Both the position numbers and the translations under genes were made by a program. Shown here one piece after another: positions 37,301-47,900 of a stretch of 64,000 nt of DNA (its first letter is position 1; each line of letters begins with the position of its first letter). The stretch covers positions 1 to 64,000 of the forward strand of contig JASLWR010000012.1 in NCBI GenBank assembly GCA_030740765.1, given 5' to 3'. The notes under the pieces are model-generated. The model was not told the origin of the DNA. It saw only the letters and a program-made list of their open reading frames with translations, and made no database searches. This DNA comes from Thermoplasmatota archaeon (GTDB taxonomy: Archaea > Thermoplasmatota > Penumbrarchaeia > JASLWR01).

Positions 37301-39415
37301 GATGACGTTGGAACCGAGATGAAGGATATTACGGGACCTGAAGTTATAAGCATGGAACCTTCAGGAGGGCCGCTCCGAAGAGAGACAATAAAGAATGTGA
37401 TCAGAACTCCTTCACCGGATAACTGGATCGAGATCCGCACGAGGGGGGGCCGACATATAACCGCCTCGCCATATCACCAACTTTTCATCCATGATCATGA
37501 TAATACAAAGCTATCGAGAATGCGGGCACACTCAGTTAAGATCGGAGATTCACTTGTAGTTCCCGGCCATGTAGATATTGGTGTGGAGAATACGGACCGA
37601 ATAGACCTTTTCGATGTTTTGGTTAAAGCATCAGTGCCGGACGTCATGATCCGGAATACGGATGGATGGATGATAGAGACGATTATCGCAGCAGGCGGGT
37701 ACAAAGTTGTGGAAGATACTCTGGGAATGAAAGGAAAGGCTTTGACGAATTATGCATATCGAGACTCATATCCACTGGAGATCGCTGTGAGGATTGCTGC
37801 CCTTACCGGAAAGGATCTGGCCGATATGCCTCTGAGTGTGAAACTGGCTGCAAAGTGGGATACCGTGGAGATGAAACGTTTTATAGAGGTGAATAGTGAA
37901 TTCTGTCGTTTTTTAGGTTATTATATCGCAGAGGGATTCTGCCGGATATCCCGTGGTTCTTTCTATCAGATTGGCCTCTCAAGTAGTGAGAAGGATATAA
38001 GGGAGGATATTGTGCGCTGTATCAAAAGCGCATTCGGCATCAATCCCTCGCTGAGGGGGGATGTTATAACGCTCTCCGGGAGATTGATCGCTTTCCTCAT
38101 GCGGGATATTTGGAAGACGGGGAGTCGGGCTCTTGACAAACGCATACCCGAATCATTCAGACGCTTGCCTCTTAGCAAGATCGCACACTTGCTAGCAGCC
38201 TATATGGCCGGAGACGGTCACGTGGAGAAAGGCCGTCTAACGGTGAAAGCGACATCCGCTAATCTGAACCTACTGCGAGACATACAATTACAGCTAAAGA
38301 GATTCGGCATACATTCGAAATTCCGTCACGAAAGAAGACGTGGGGGTGGTGTGGTCAGGGAATTCTATGCATCCCGCGGGAAGATAACTCCCTTTTTCGA
38401 CAGCCATAGTCTCATCATCCGTTCCACGGATGCAAGGCTGTTCCACGATCTTGTGGGGATCGCGTCGAAGCGCAAAATGGATGCTCTAAAGGAAGTGCTT
38501 CCAAAGGAACGTGGGCGACGCGCCGGCAGGTTTGGAAAGCATTTTCTCGATCCAGTATCCGAGGTAAGGATGGTGGCCGCCAGGGATAAACATGTGTATG
38601 ATATTGAAGTGGCCAACACCCACTCATTCTTGACCGAGGACCTTCTAGTAACATCCAACTGTGATGGGGATGAAGATTGCCTCATGCTTCTTCTTGACGG
38701 GCTCCTGAACTTTTCAAAATCTTATCTGCCGGGTACCATCGGTGGCCAGATGGATGCACCACTGGTTCTCTCCACCAGATTGGACCCGTCGGAGATCGAC
38801 AAGGAAGCCCACAACATCGACGTTCTCAACAGATATCCGGTGGAATTCTTCGATGCCGCAGTACGGCAGGAAAGCCCGAAGGAGGTGGATGATATAATGG
38901 ATAAGGTGGCCGCGCGTATCTCCTTCCCTGCCCAGTACGAGGGTTTTGGGTTCACCCATGATACGAAGGATATATCGGAAGGGATTACCACCACTGCCTA
39001 CAAGACCCTGGGTTCCATGGACGCGAAGATAAATGGGCAGTTGAATCTTGCTACGAAGATCAGGGCCGTGAACGACTCATTCGTGGCGGCCAAGGTGATC
39101 GAATCGCATTTCATGCCCGATATGATGGGCAACATGAATGCCTTCTCCCGCCAGAAGATGAAATGCTCCGCCTGCGGGATGTCATTCAGGAGACCGCCGA
39201 TAAAGGGAGCCTGCCTGAGCTGCGGTTCGAAAAAACTCCATCTGACAGTGCACAGGGGAATGGTGGAAAAATATATCAAGACCTCAAAGAAGATAGCGGA
39301 AAGGTATGACCTCCCGGAATACACCGTCCAGAGGATCGAACTGATCGAAAAGGCAATGGAATCGCTTTTTAACAACGACAAGGTGAAGCAGACCGGCCTG
39401 TGGGATTTCTGTTGA
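34367..39415 (+). CDS. polC: DNA polymerase D large subunit DP2, with intein
   Basis: The catalytic subunit of the archaeal replicative polymerase PolD. The reading frame is 1682 codons because it contains an intein of 485 residues; the spliced protein would have about 1197 residues, a normal size. Conserved blocks include the N-terminal DP2 region, GPIRSAGGTGQA, the zinc site CPECGKFTFRYICPGC at about 725, and the catalytic block YHAAKRRN|CDGDEDC split by the intein, with the DxD aspartates right after the junction. A C-terminal zinc finger (CSACGMSF...CLSCG) follows. The protein ends KQTGLWDFC, which resembles a PCNA-interacting motif. A GGTGA site precedes the ATG. The small subunit gene is not in the window. 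Confidence 0.96.
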   Translation: MENKSGNGTNDGPARSPEMNLYFSQLQEDCKACYTVAKEARAKGFDPEIDVEIPPAEDLASRVENLVGPVGIAQKIRDMTKSQSSREMVAILIAKDIVKTGDFRTKDEAMDQAVRTGLAIITEGVLVAPLEGVSEVSIRQNDDGSDYLKIGFAGPIRSAGGTGQAVGVLIADVVRREMGIGRFKVRKNEIERYKEEFHLRKTSQYKPKDEEIENIVKNCAICLDGDGTEKKEVSGYRNLERVQTNQVRGGLCLVMAEGLCQKAKKIKKLVDALGIEGWDFISKLIKKEKKIEKKGPTTIFDYQPSPKTKYLRDVIAGRPVLSLPSAIGGFRLRYGRGRTCGLAAIAIHPASMFVAGEFLAVGTQVKIEFPGKAGAITPCDSIEGPIVELHNGSLMQVSSADQAKELKKKIARIIDLGEVLIPFGEFSENNHILMPPSFANEWWQQLLEIKLMEAGVGSEDTSDISRRMLDTNFSNSYLLSKHYGIPLNPAFNLFYHDLPPETLHFLGGFISERGTIIGSSDLPSTILPDASELERMAGETEESLRLEIKTDEGAGSIAAKEILCVLGALHETRENTIILAKYGEALTRCLGLTVGENGKISKSDEWESVFSDNQVKIDDEKVVGEWGPKKEIKYEDESHYLKVNDNKYWGDTLKLMGRLSGIDIYPRAPTRVGARMARPEKAHERKMKPAVHCLFPLGAAGTDRRSLKKANEVRRFSADVGRRTCPECGKFTFRYICPGCNTHTIHKGEVVIEKKILDFYTIYGEARKNIGMGSPPEAKGVKGLMSKFKTPEPLEKGLLRAKNEVFVFKDGTIRFDMTDVPLTHFRPREIHTPFQKLRELGYTHDMDGRELESDEQLLELKVQDILCSRRGMDYFFRATHFIDELLVRFYKLPAFYNLEKAADLVGHLVVGLAPHTSGGVLGRIIGHGNARVGYAHPFYHAAKRRNCLSGDTKVLLSDGTSSTLKGLFENAVSSIRAVDDVGTEMKDITGPEVISMEPSGGPLRRETIKNVIRTPSPDNWIEIRTRGGRHITASPYHQLFIHDHDNTKLSRMRAHSVKIGDSLVVPGHVDIGVENTDRIDLFDVLVKASVPDVMIRNTDGWMIETIIAAGGYKVVEDTLGMKGKALTNYAYRDSYPLEIAVRIAALTGKDLADMPLSVKLAAKWDTVEMKRFIEVNSEFCRFLGYYIAEGFCRISRGSFYQIGLSSSEKDIREDIVRCIKSAFGINPSLRGDVITLSGRLIAFLMRDIWKTGSRALDKRIPESFRRLPLSKIAHLLAAYMAGDGHVEKGRLTVKATSANLNLLRDIQLQLKRFGIHSKFRHERRRGGGVVREFYASRGKITPFFDSHSLIIRSTDARLFHDLVGIASKRKMDALKEVLPKERGRRAGRFGKHFLDPVSEVRMVAARDKHVYDIEVANTHSFLTEDLLVTSNCDGDEDCLMLLLDGLLNFSKSYLPGTIGGQMDAPLVLSTRLDPSEIDKEAHNIDVLNRYPVEFFDAAVRQESPKEVDDIMDKVAARISFPAQYEGFGFTHDTKDISEGITTTAYKTLGSMDAKINGQLNLATKIRAVNDSFVAAKVIESHFMPDMMGNMNAFSRQKMKCSACGMSFRRPPIKGACLSCGSKKLHLTVHRGMVEKYIKTSKKIAERYDLPEYTVQRIELIEKAMESLFNNDKVKQTGLWDFC
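37205..38659 (+). other. Intein in PolD DP2 with LAGLIDADG endonuclease
   Basis: A 485-residue intein lies between Asn946 and Cys of the DP2 catalytic motif. It begins with Cys (CLSGDTKVLLSDG, block A) and has block B at HITASPYHQL. Two LAGLIDADG-type motifs follow (FLGYYIAEGF and LLAAYMAGDGH), so the homing endonuclease looks intact. Block F is YDIEVANTHSFLTEDLLV, and the intein ends TSN before Cys+1. The penultimate residue, usually His, is Ser. This insertion point is a known one for DP2 inteins in other archaea. Confidence 0.93.
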
Positions 39416-39480
39416 TGGCGTAACTGCCGGTCGGAACTAGTTCCACATTCTGGATTTTCATGTTAATGTAACGGAGCTCC

Positions 39481-39885
39481 TCAATCCTCCCTCTCAACAA
39501 GTTCCACCAGAACGCCGTTCATGCTCCCGGGATGTATGAACACTATCCTTGCACCGTGGGCGCCGATCCTGGGCTCCTCATTTATCAATCTAACTCCACT
39601 CTCCTTTAATTTCTCCACTTCTTTATCGATATCACTTACTCGGAACGCGATGTGGTGAAAACCCTCACCCTTTCTTTCGATGAACCGCGCAACCGGTCCA
39701 TTTGGGTCCGTTGATTCCAGTAACTCCAGGTTCACACCATCCACGGGGATCATGGCAACTCTAACTTTCTGCTCGTCTATTTCCTCAATACCTGAGCATT
39801 CTAGACCGAGTATTTTTTCATATCGCTCAATTCCCGCTGATAGGTTTTTCACAGCGATTCCAAGGTGATCTATCTTTTCGACCAT
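39481..39885 (-). CDS. mce: Methylmalonyl-CoA epimerase
   Basis: This enzyme interconverts the two methylmalonyl-CoA stereoisomers. It is a small vicinal-oxygen-chelate protein of 134 residues with paired beta-alpha-beta-beta-beta units: IDHLGIAVKNL holds the first metal His, GFHHIAFRVSDID the second, and VELVERED ends the chain with the metal Glu nearby. The start at 39885 (MVEKIDHLG) follows a GGAGG site nine bases upstream. The gene follows the mutase large subunit on the same strand with about 20 bases between, a classic pairing. Confidence 0.93.
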   Translation of the reverse strand: MVEKIDHLGIAVKNLSAGIERYEKILGLECSGIEEIDEQKVRVAMIPVDGVNLELLESTDPNGPVARFIERKGEGFHHIAFRVSDIDKEVEKLKESGVRLINEEPRIGAHGARIVFIHPGSMNGVLVELVERED

Positions 39886-39906
39886 ATGATCCGTCCTCCG
39901 CATATG

Positions 39907-41571
39907 CTAAAACAGCTCCATTGCCCTGTATTCCCCGAATCTATCCCGCAATACATCGCTAATTTCCCCCAGTGTGGCGTAGCTTTTCACAGCCTCAATG
40001 ATGACGGGCATCAAGTTTTCGTCGCTGCGGGCTGCCATTTCCAGTCTCTTGAGCACATGTTCCACCATATCTTTGTCTCTTGAAGCTTTCAGCAGGCCCA
40101 ACTGAGTTTTTTGTTTTTCCTCTATGGCGGGATCCACCTTCATGGTCTCAAGAGTCGTGCTTTCATCTATCTCATACTTGTTCACACCAACGATGATCTT
40201 TTTTCGTTCTTCGACATCCCTTTGATATTCGTAGGCTTTTTCAGCGATCTCGCGCTGTATATAACCGCTTTCGATGGCAGCGAGCACGCCGCCCATTTCG
40301 TCCAATCGCTCAATGTATTCCATGGCTTCTTTCTCGATCTTGCTAGTGAGGGATTCAATAAAATAAGAGCCGGCCAGAGGATCCACGGTATTGGTCACTC
40401 CGCTTTCATGTGCAAGGATGTGCTGGGTGCGGAGAGCGATCCTCACTGCTTTTTCGCCGGGCAGGGCCAGCGCCTCATCCATGGAATTCGTGTGCAGTGA
40501 CTGGGTTCCCCCCAGTACAGCTGCCAGCGCCTGGAGTGTTACTCTGACGATATTATTTTCCGGTTGTTGGGCCGTTAAACTGCACCCGGCGGTTTGAGTA
40601 TGAAATCTCATAAGCCAAGAGCGGGGATTCCTGGCCTTGAACCTGTCCCGCATTAGTTTGGCCCACAATCTCCTGGCCGCACGGAACTTCGCAACCTCCT
40701 CGAAAAGGTCATTGTGCGAGTTGAAGAAAAAGGCCAGCCGGGGAGCAAATTTATCAACGTTCAATCCCTTATCCATTGCGGCCTGCACGTAAGTAATACC
40801 GTTTGCAAGGGTAAAGGCCACTTCCTGTATCGCGGTGGATCCCGCTTCCCTGATATGATAACCGCTGATGCTTATTGTATTCCATCGGGGGAGATGCTTC
40901 GAACAATATTCGAAGATATCAGTTATCAGGCGCATTGACTCTCTGGGCGGAAATATGTAAGTCCCGCGGGCAACATATTCCTTGAGAATGTCGTTTTGAA
41001 TTGTTCCGGTCAATTTCTCCGGTGATATGCCCTGTTTTTCAGCCACAGCGATGTACATTGCCAGCAGTATTATTGCAGTTGAGTTGATGGTCATGGATGT
41101 GGAAACCTTATCCAGTGGAATCTCCCTGAACAATACTTCCATGTCGGATAACGAAGAAATGGCAACACCGCATTTTCCCACCTCGCCAAGAGCCATTGAG
41201 TGGTCCGAATCATAGCCCATCTGGGTCGGAAGGTCGAAAGCGACACTCAATCCGGTCTGCCCCTGTTCCAGCAGATATCGGTAACGCTTATTCGATTCCT
41301 CCGCTGTGGCAAAACCGGCGTACTGTCTCATGGTCCACAGTCTCCCGCGATACATTGTTGGCTGGACTCCCCTTGTGTAAGGCCACTCTCCCGGGAAACC
41401 GATGTCGGAGAGGTAATCTATGTTTTCCATTTCTTCCGGAGTGTACAGCCTGTCGATGATCTGATCCGAAACGGTTCTGAATTCACTCATCCTTTCAGGG
41501 AATCTCCGGATTACCTTTCCCAAAACATTCTCTTCCCACGTTTTCCTAAGATTATTGATATCTCTATCCAT
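39907..41571 (-). CDS. Methylmalonyl-CoA mutase, catalytic (large) subunit
   Basis: The substrate-binding half of the B12-dependent mutase that interconverts methylmalonyl-CoA and succinyl-CoA. It has about 554 residues and matches the TIM-barrel domain: [49 protein letters not shown] and [17 protein letters not shown]. The cobalamin-binding domain (DxHxxG) is absent, so it must be supplied by a separate small-subunit gene outside this window, as in many archaea. The start at 41571 has an AAGGTGAT site upstream. The epimerase follows. Together they fit propionyl-CoA, odd-chain or branched amino-acid breakdown, or its reverse. Confidence 0.95.
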   Translation of the reverse strand: MDRDINNLRKTWEENVLGKVIRRFPERMSEFRTVSDQIIDRLYTPEEMENIDYLSDIGFPGEWPYTRGVQPTMYRGRLWTMRQYAGFATAEESNKRYRYLLEQGQTGLSVAFDLPTQMGYDSDHSMALGEVGKCGVAISSLSDMEVLFREIPLDKVSTSMTINSTAIILLAMYIAVAEKQGISPEKLTGTIQNDILKEYVARGTYIFPPRESMRLITDIFEYCSKHLPRWNTISISGYHIREAGSTAIQEVAFTLANGITYVQAAMDKGLNVDKFAPRLAFFFNSHNDLFEEVAKFRAARRLWAKLMRDRFKARNPRSWLMRFHTQTAGCSLTAQQPENNIVRVTLQALAAVLGGTQSLHTNSMDEALALPGEKAVRIALRTQHILAHESGVTNTVDPLAGSYFIESLTSKIEKEAMEYIERLDEMGGVLAAIESGYIQREIAEKAYEYQRDVEERKKIIVGVNKYEIDESTTLETMKVDPAIEEKQKTQLGLLKASRDKDMVEHVLKRLEMAARSDENLMPVIIEAVKSYATLGEISDVLRDRFGEYRAMELF

Positions 41572-41580
41572 GATCATCAC

Positions 41581-41973
41581 CTTCGAGACTCGAACCGATA
41601 GAAATTTGGACCCTGATCATTGATTGCCTATGCAAATTTTCATTAGAGCAAACCAGTTGATAATACCCTGCTTTCGATTTCGGCTATACTTGGGAATAAT
41701 ATCACAATACCTATTGAACTTATCGCCGTTTACTCCTTCATCCCAATGTGAAATAGAGCAAAATAAAACCTGATTATCTCCTTTGGCAAAGATAATAAAT
41801 AGGATACTGTGGATTATAGAAGATTACATCATTACGAGAAAATGACGCCTATGCTAATATATGATTAATGAACGTTAGGATATTAAGGTCCGATTAGTAT
41901 ACAATTTTCCATTCTGGAAAACCGGCAAAAACATACAATATGAGCGACCCAACATTGTTATTGAGGTGAATTA
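41581..41973. other. Divergent promoter region for mutase and the giant gene
   Basis: I see no gene and no strong repeat. A TATA-like TAGTATACAA lies at about 41896-41905 before the giant gene, and a GAGGTGA site lies five bases before its ATG. Confidence 0.4.
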
Positions 41974-44900
41974 ATGGCGACAACCGGCCCCGCCAATAGG
42001 CTTTTGTCAATTATTCTGGTCTGTGTAATGTGCCTTTCCGGCATACCTCCCTTCATGGATTCCATGAACGAAGCAAGTGCAAGCAGGTCCAAGATACCTG
42101 GTCTGGACAGTGAGAACATCTTTTATCCTGTATGGAGCAATAAAACAGACTCAAATAGCACTCTGAGAGAAGAACCCAGAGACATTTTCACCACAACGAA
42201 CGTCAAAGATCTGGATAAAGATGGCCTCTCTGAGATAGTGGTCGGCGACGCAAGTGGGTGGTTCTACGTATACGAATACAACGGCACCGATAACAACTAT
42301 ACGGAAAAATATTCCAATGATACCGGCGGCTCCGTAATTCATACAGTGACTTGCGGCGATCTGGACGGCGATGGCGACATGGAGATAGTCACTGGGGGCG
42401 ATAACAACCAGATAAGGATATACGAATGGAATCAAAGCATCGGTAGCGATAATTACACCCTGGCAAATCTTAGCAATCTTGGGGGTGAGGTAAGAGACAT
42501 GGAAATAAGAGATTTGGATAATGATTTCAAAAATGAACTGGTAGTGGGGTGGGACCAGGGGGTTACAATCTACAGTTTCAACCAAACCTATCATTTCGCA
42601 ACGGAATTTCACTATGGAACCGGACACCCGATCTATTCCATTAGTACGGGTGACTATAACTCCAATATGAAAACGGACGTGGCCGCTGGCGAGCTTAACC
42701 ACAGCTCGATATACATTTTCGAGAACATTGCGTGGGACGTATATACCCAGGTGTTATTCCAACCCCTTCAAATGAACCCCGGCAATGCCAGTGGAAATGT
42801 TCTATGCCTTGAGACAGTGGATATAGATTCCGATGGAAAGGAAGAATTAATATCGGGTAGTGGCAGTGGCGAATTGAACCTCATAACAACGCCGAATATC
42901 TACGCAAATATCACATTCAGTCAGCTGGACAAATTGGGTAATGGTGAGATCTGGGATATTTTCTTCGAGGATGCAGACCTCGATAAGAGAAACGATATAT
43001 ACGTTGCAGCCGATCATAATTACAGCGTTTATGATTACGAATATGTTTCCGGTGATAAAGCCTTGCTGAAAAATTATGACAAGATGCTATTGTCCGGGCC
43101 ATTGGGATCGAACGCAGAACCCGCTCCCAGCTCCATATTCATCGCGGATCCCGACAACGACGGTAGAGGAGATGTGATCGTTGGATGTTTCGGTGACGCC
43201 AACGATTCCATGTTGTTCGTGCTTGAAAGGAACGTATTCAATGACGATGTTGAAGTTTCAGGAATAAATTTTCCAACAGATGGGGGAACTCTTCCCACAG
43301 GCTCGTATAACATAAACGCCACGGTGAGGAACCTGGGTACCAAACAGGAAGTCTTCGACGTGAACTGTTCCATTTACGACTCGAACTTGAATTTGATATA
43401 TGCATCCAATGAAATTGCCCTCCAGCTTTCCTCGGGTGAAAGTGCATACATTGACTTCGATTTTCCTCCATGGATTGCAAATACACAGGGGACGTATCAT
43501 ATCAATGTGACCACCCAACTACCAGCAGATGAGAACCGGTCAAACGATTATAGAAATATCACGATCAATATAACGGATATATACGATCTTTCTGTCGAAA
43601 GCGTGATTTTAAGCGGTTTGGCTCCATATGGCGAGGGGGAAAATATCTCTATAAACGCTTCTATACTCAATGTCGGGAACATGCAGGCCAATACCGTACC
43701 GGTTTATCTCATGATAAACAGTACCCAAGGGTATTACTACAACGATACGGACCAGACAATAAACCTTGGCCCTGGAAATTCAACGGATATTGCATTTACA
43801 CCGGCTTGGGCTCCACCCACAGAAGGGATATACACAGTGAACATTTCGATAATGTGGGACCTTGATCATAATATTACGAACAATTATTCGTACCAGCTCT
43901 TACCGGTGAAAAACATCATCGACATATCGGCCGAAATCAATAAACTGGTCAGTGGCTACTCAATCATTGATCCGCGGGACGGATTAGATATATTCAACAC
44001 GAATACCAGTCTCGTGGTGAACGGTACCGTGAAAAACCTTGGCAACAAAGAGGAGACCTTCAACGTTACTCTGAACATAACCGACGACAACGATACCAGT
44101 GTGTTTCTTAAAAATCGGGAACTTACCTTGGGAAAAGGCGAACTGGCAAATGTGGAGTTCGATAAATGGAACACCCAAAATATAAGTTACGCTAACTATA
44201 CGATCAACATTTCCGCAAGCGAGCCCGATGAGAATCAGGGAACGGACAACAACTATTCAACGAAACAAATCAGAGTCTGGGATATGTATGATCTGGGAGC
44301 GTCCGATATAAAATTGAATCGTTCAGTTCCGTTGAACACCAATATTTCCATTAACGTCAACGCCACAATAAAGAATACTGGCAACCTGAATCTTTCCAAT
44401 TATACAGTCCGACTGGAGATCCGGAATTCTACCGGAGTCCTCGATCAATCGGAATCCACATTAGTCGAAACTCGCTTGAACCGCAGTGAAACATACACTG
44501 CTTCCTACCAACTGAACACACCGCTAACCGAAGGATTTTTCACCATAAACGTTACGGTAATCTATGAAAATGACACTTACGGGCCGAATAATTTTACCAC
44601 TCTCACCATCAACGTGGACGACCTTCATGACATTGCAATGGATACTCTGACGTTCCAGGGCTTGAACGTTCAGGGTCATTATCCAACCGGTGTTCATTCT
44701 TTGGGAGCCACGACCCGAAATCTTGGAACCACGAAAGAATCCTTCGACGTTCGGATCAAGGTTGGCCATTCGAGCGGTAACAATTTAACACTTTTAAACG
44801 ATGATATGGAGAACGGTTCGGGTAGCTGGGAGCACATTTCTTTGGAAGGAGATGATCTATGGCACATGGTCAACTCCAGTAATTCGTTCCCGGGAAATCA

Positions 44901-47900
44901 CAGCAACGATACGAGTTGGTGGTTCGGTAGCGAGCAAACCGGTCATTACAATAATAGTACAAGGGCCATAATTTATCAAACAATAGACCTAGGTAACGCT
45001 TTCCACGCAAGTGTTGATTTCTGGATGAACCATTCATTCGAGAACGGAGATGATTACAGCCGTCTTGTCATCAACAACGACACCACTCTAGATCCCCGAA
45101 ACGCCACCTGGACCGAAATCGACGGACCCTATACGGGGAACTCTACCGGATGGTTATGGAAAGATATCAACATTTCATCATATGCCGGCCAGAAGATTCA
45201 GATCGGATTTTCCATCTATTCCGATGCCGATAATGCTGATTTCCGAGGTATTTATCTCGATGACGTGCGGGTTAATATCACCCAGACAGCATTTGACCAC
45301 CTAAATACGGTGAATAAGGATCTGGAGCCTAATGCCAGTGCACTTATTGCGGATGCCTATAATTTCGCCCAGGAAGCAGATTACCTAATAATATTCGAAT
45401 CCACCCTTCCCCGTGACGAGGTCGACGGGAACAATATAACAACTTGGAAATTGAATATCTTAAATTATCACGATATTGGTACCACGGAAACGGTGTTGAT
45501 ATCGAAACGAAACGAAGAAGTACGTTACTCCGCTTCTTTCGAAGACCCCAATGCTCCCCAATGGACTCACGGTGGCGTAAACGACGATTGGGCAAAGGGT
45601 TCTCCCGTATCGGGTCCAATGATGGGGCATTCTCCGGAAAACGTATGGGCCACTAACCTGCAAGGCAAATATTTACCCAACGCCTCCTCATGGCTTATGA
45701 CGCCATCCTTGATAAGAATCCCCTGGGGTTCTTCGGTAGAGTTCTGGATATGGTATTCCACAAATCTTTCGATGAACGATGTATTGAGCTTCCAAGTGTC
45801 GAACAATTCCGGAACCACGTGGACAACCATGAGGGAGTATACGGGCTCCACTCTGGCCTGGCAGAAAGAACAAGTCTCCTTGGGGGATTTCTACGGCAAC
45901 CTCTCATGCCGATTTTTCTTTTCCAGTGACGGTCAAGTCCAGGGGGACGGTTTTTATATCGACGATTTCAGGGCGATATCAACTGCCCCGTTCCACGTCG
46001 GAGAGACTTCTTCTTTCAACGTGACGATCCATAACTTCGGAAATGTCCCGGAAACCAATCCAGAATTGCTGATGTCTGTCACGAACACCGAGAACCAGTC
46101 CTACAAGTTCAGCGAAAAGAAGACAACTGTGGTTACGCTTCAACCTGGAGACAGTCATACGTTCGTCTGGAATTACCTACCTCCGGAGAACGGTACGTAC
46201 AGCGTCTTCTTTGACACAATACTTTCCACCGACCTCGACATGAATAATAACAGGAGTTTCGGCTCCGTAGTAGTATACAATCATACGGACATACAGGTAT
46301 TGGAAATATCCAAACCAACTGATGACAACGTATTCCGCCTGGGTGAAACCTTCGAAATAACTGCCTCGATATCAAACGAAGGTACGTGGGATTGGCAATC
46401 GGTTCCAGTGAGTTTCAACATCACTACAAATGTGAATGGCAGGGACATAGTGAAAAATCACACGGTTTATAAAATCACACTGTCAAGAAATGAAACAAGC
46501 AACGTGTCTCATAAATTCACCATCCCTTACATGCAAGGCGCCAGATATGATATCAGAGTGTCAGTACCCCTAAACAATACTCAGGATATGAATTTTGTAA
46601 ATAATGACAAAACAATTTTCGTTTATGGTCTATCTGTTGAAAAATCACCCGCTCTATTCGGGTACGTTACCTCGAAATTCGACGGAGAACCGATCAAGGG
46701 GGCAAGTGTTTCAAGGAAGATCGGGGACGATACGAGATTGACCGTGACAGATGTTAAGGGTTTCTACTGGTTCCAATTGGACAATTTCGGCAGCGTGGAA
46801 ATAAGGGTTGTCAGCGAGGGTTTCATCACCCTGACCACCACCGTTACCGCGGACCAAAACAAGAACCTGCGAAAGGATTTGGCTCTTGAAGTGGCCAATT
46901 ATGCACCCACCGTCAGCATAGTTGACACCCCGGAATTTGCCATCGTTGGTGAAACGGTGACCTTCGACGTTGCATTCGGTGACCTGGACATTGGACAAGA
47001 TCACTTCTTCAACATTTCATCCAATATTTCAGGTAATATCGATGTTGGCGGTGGAATGAACCTCGGCACCAGTTCATTCTCTTTTAACAGCTCCCAACTT
47101 GAAACGGGCGTCCACCGTATATTCGTAAACGTTTCCGATCTTTACAGCAAATCATCTACAAGCGCTGTGCTGGTCATATATGGATTGAGAAGCATTGACG
47201 AGAGCGCCGGTTTCCCGCTATCTGTCTGGCTGGAGGGCGAATTCGGAGGAAGTGGGGATGTGCTTCTTCAGTATAATGATACAAAACCTGATCATTGTGC
47301 AAATATTTCAAATGATCTAGCCGTGGTGGGAGGATTCGCAACGGTTAATATGACCGGACAGGGACGGATCAAATGGACCCGGATATTATTCAAATACTCC
47401 GAAAGTTCACTTCCACCGGGAAGCTATCAAGAGGATCTGGGATTATATTATTACGATGACAACAATGAAAAATGGATAAAACTTAATGCTTCGGTTATCG
47501 ACACTGGAAATAACAGTATATTCGTAAATCAATCCAACACCCCATCGTACGGGATTTATACGCTTCTCGTAAAACGAGACCTCACAGAACCAACCATCAC
47601 AGGCGTTGAGCCACAAGATGGAGCCGGTGATGTGGACGTTGCTACGAATTACACTATCGGCTTTTCCGAACTTATCGATCACACTACGATCGAGGGCTCA
47701 ATCACGGTTCTTGATAGCGGCAATAACGAGATAGAATTCGATATAAAGGTGGTGGATGACACCAGGAACCAAACCACCAATGTAACGCTGGATTTCACAG
47801 AGTCACTGGACTATCTCAGAGGATACACTGTCAATATCAGCAGTAATCTCAGCGATCTTGCAGGCAATATCTTAGAGGCGATCTCTTTCAAGTTCATCAC

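Noticed and set aside
34367-39415. A fused or misassembled polymerase gene
   Set aside because: The extra 485 residues have intein splice blocks at both ends and LAGLIDADG motifs, and removal leaves a normal DP2.
41583-41620. Possible tRNA end (GACTCGAACC) upstream of the mutase
   Set aside because: No acceptor, D or anticodon stems can be formed around it.
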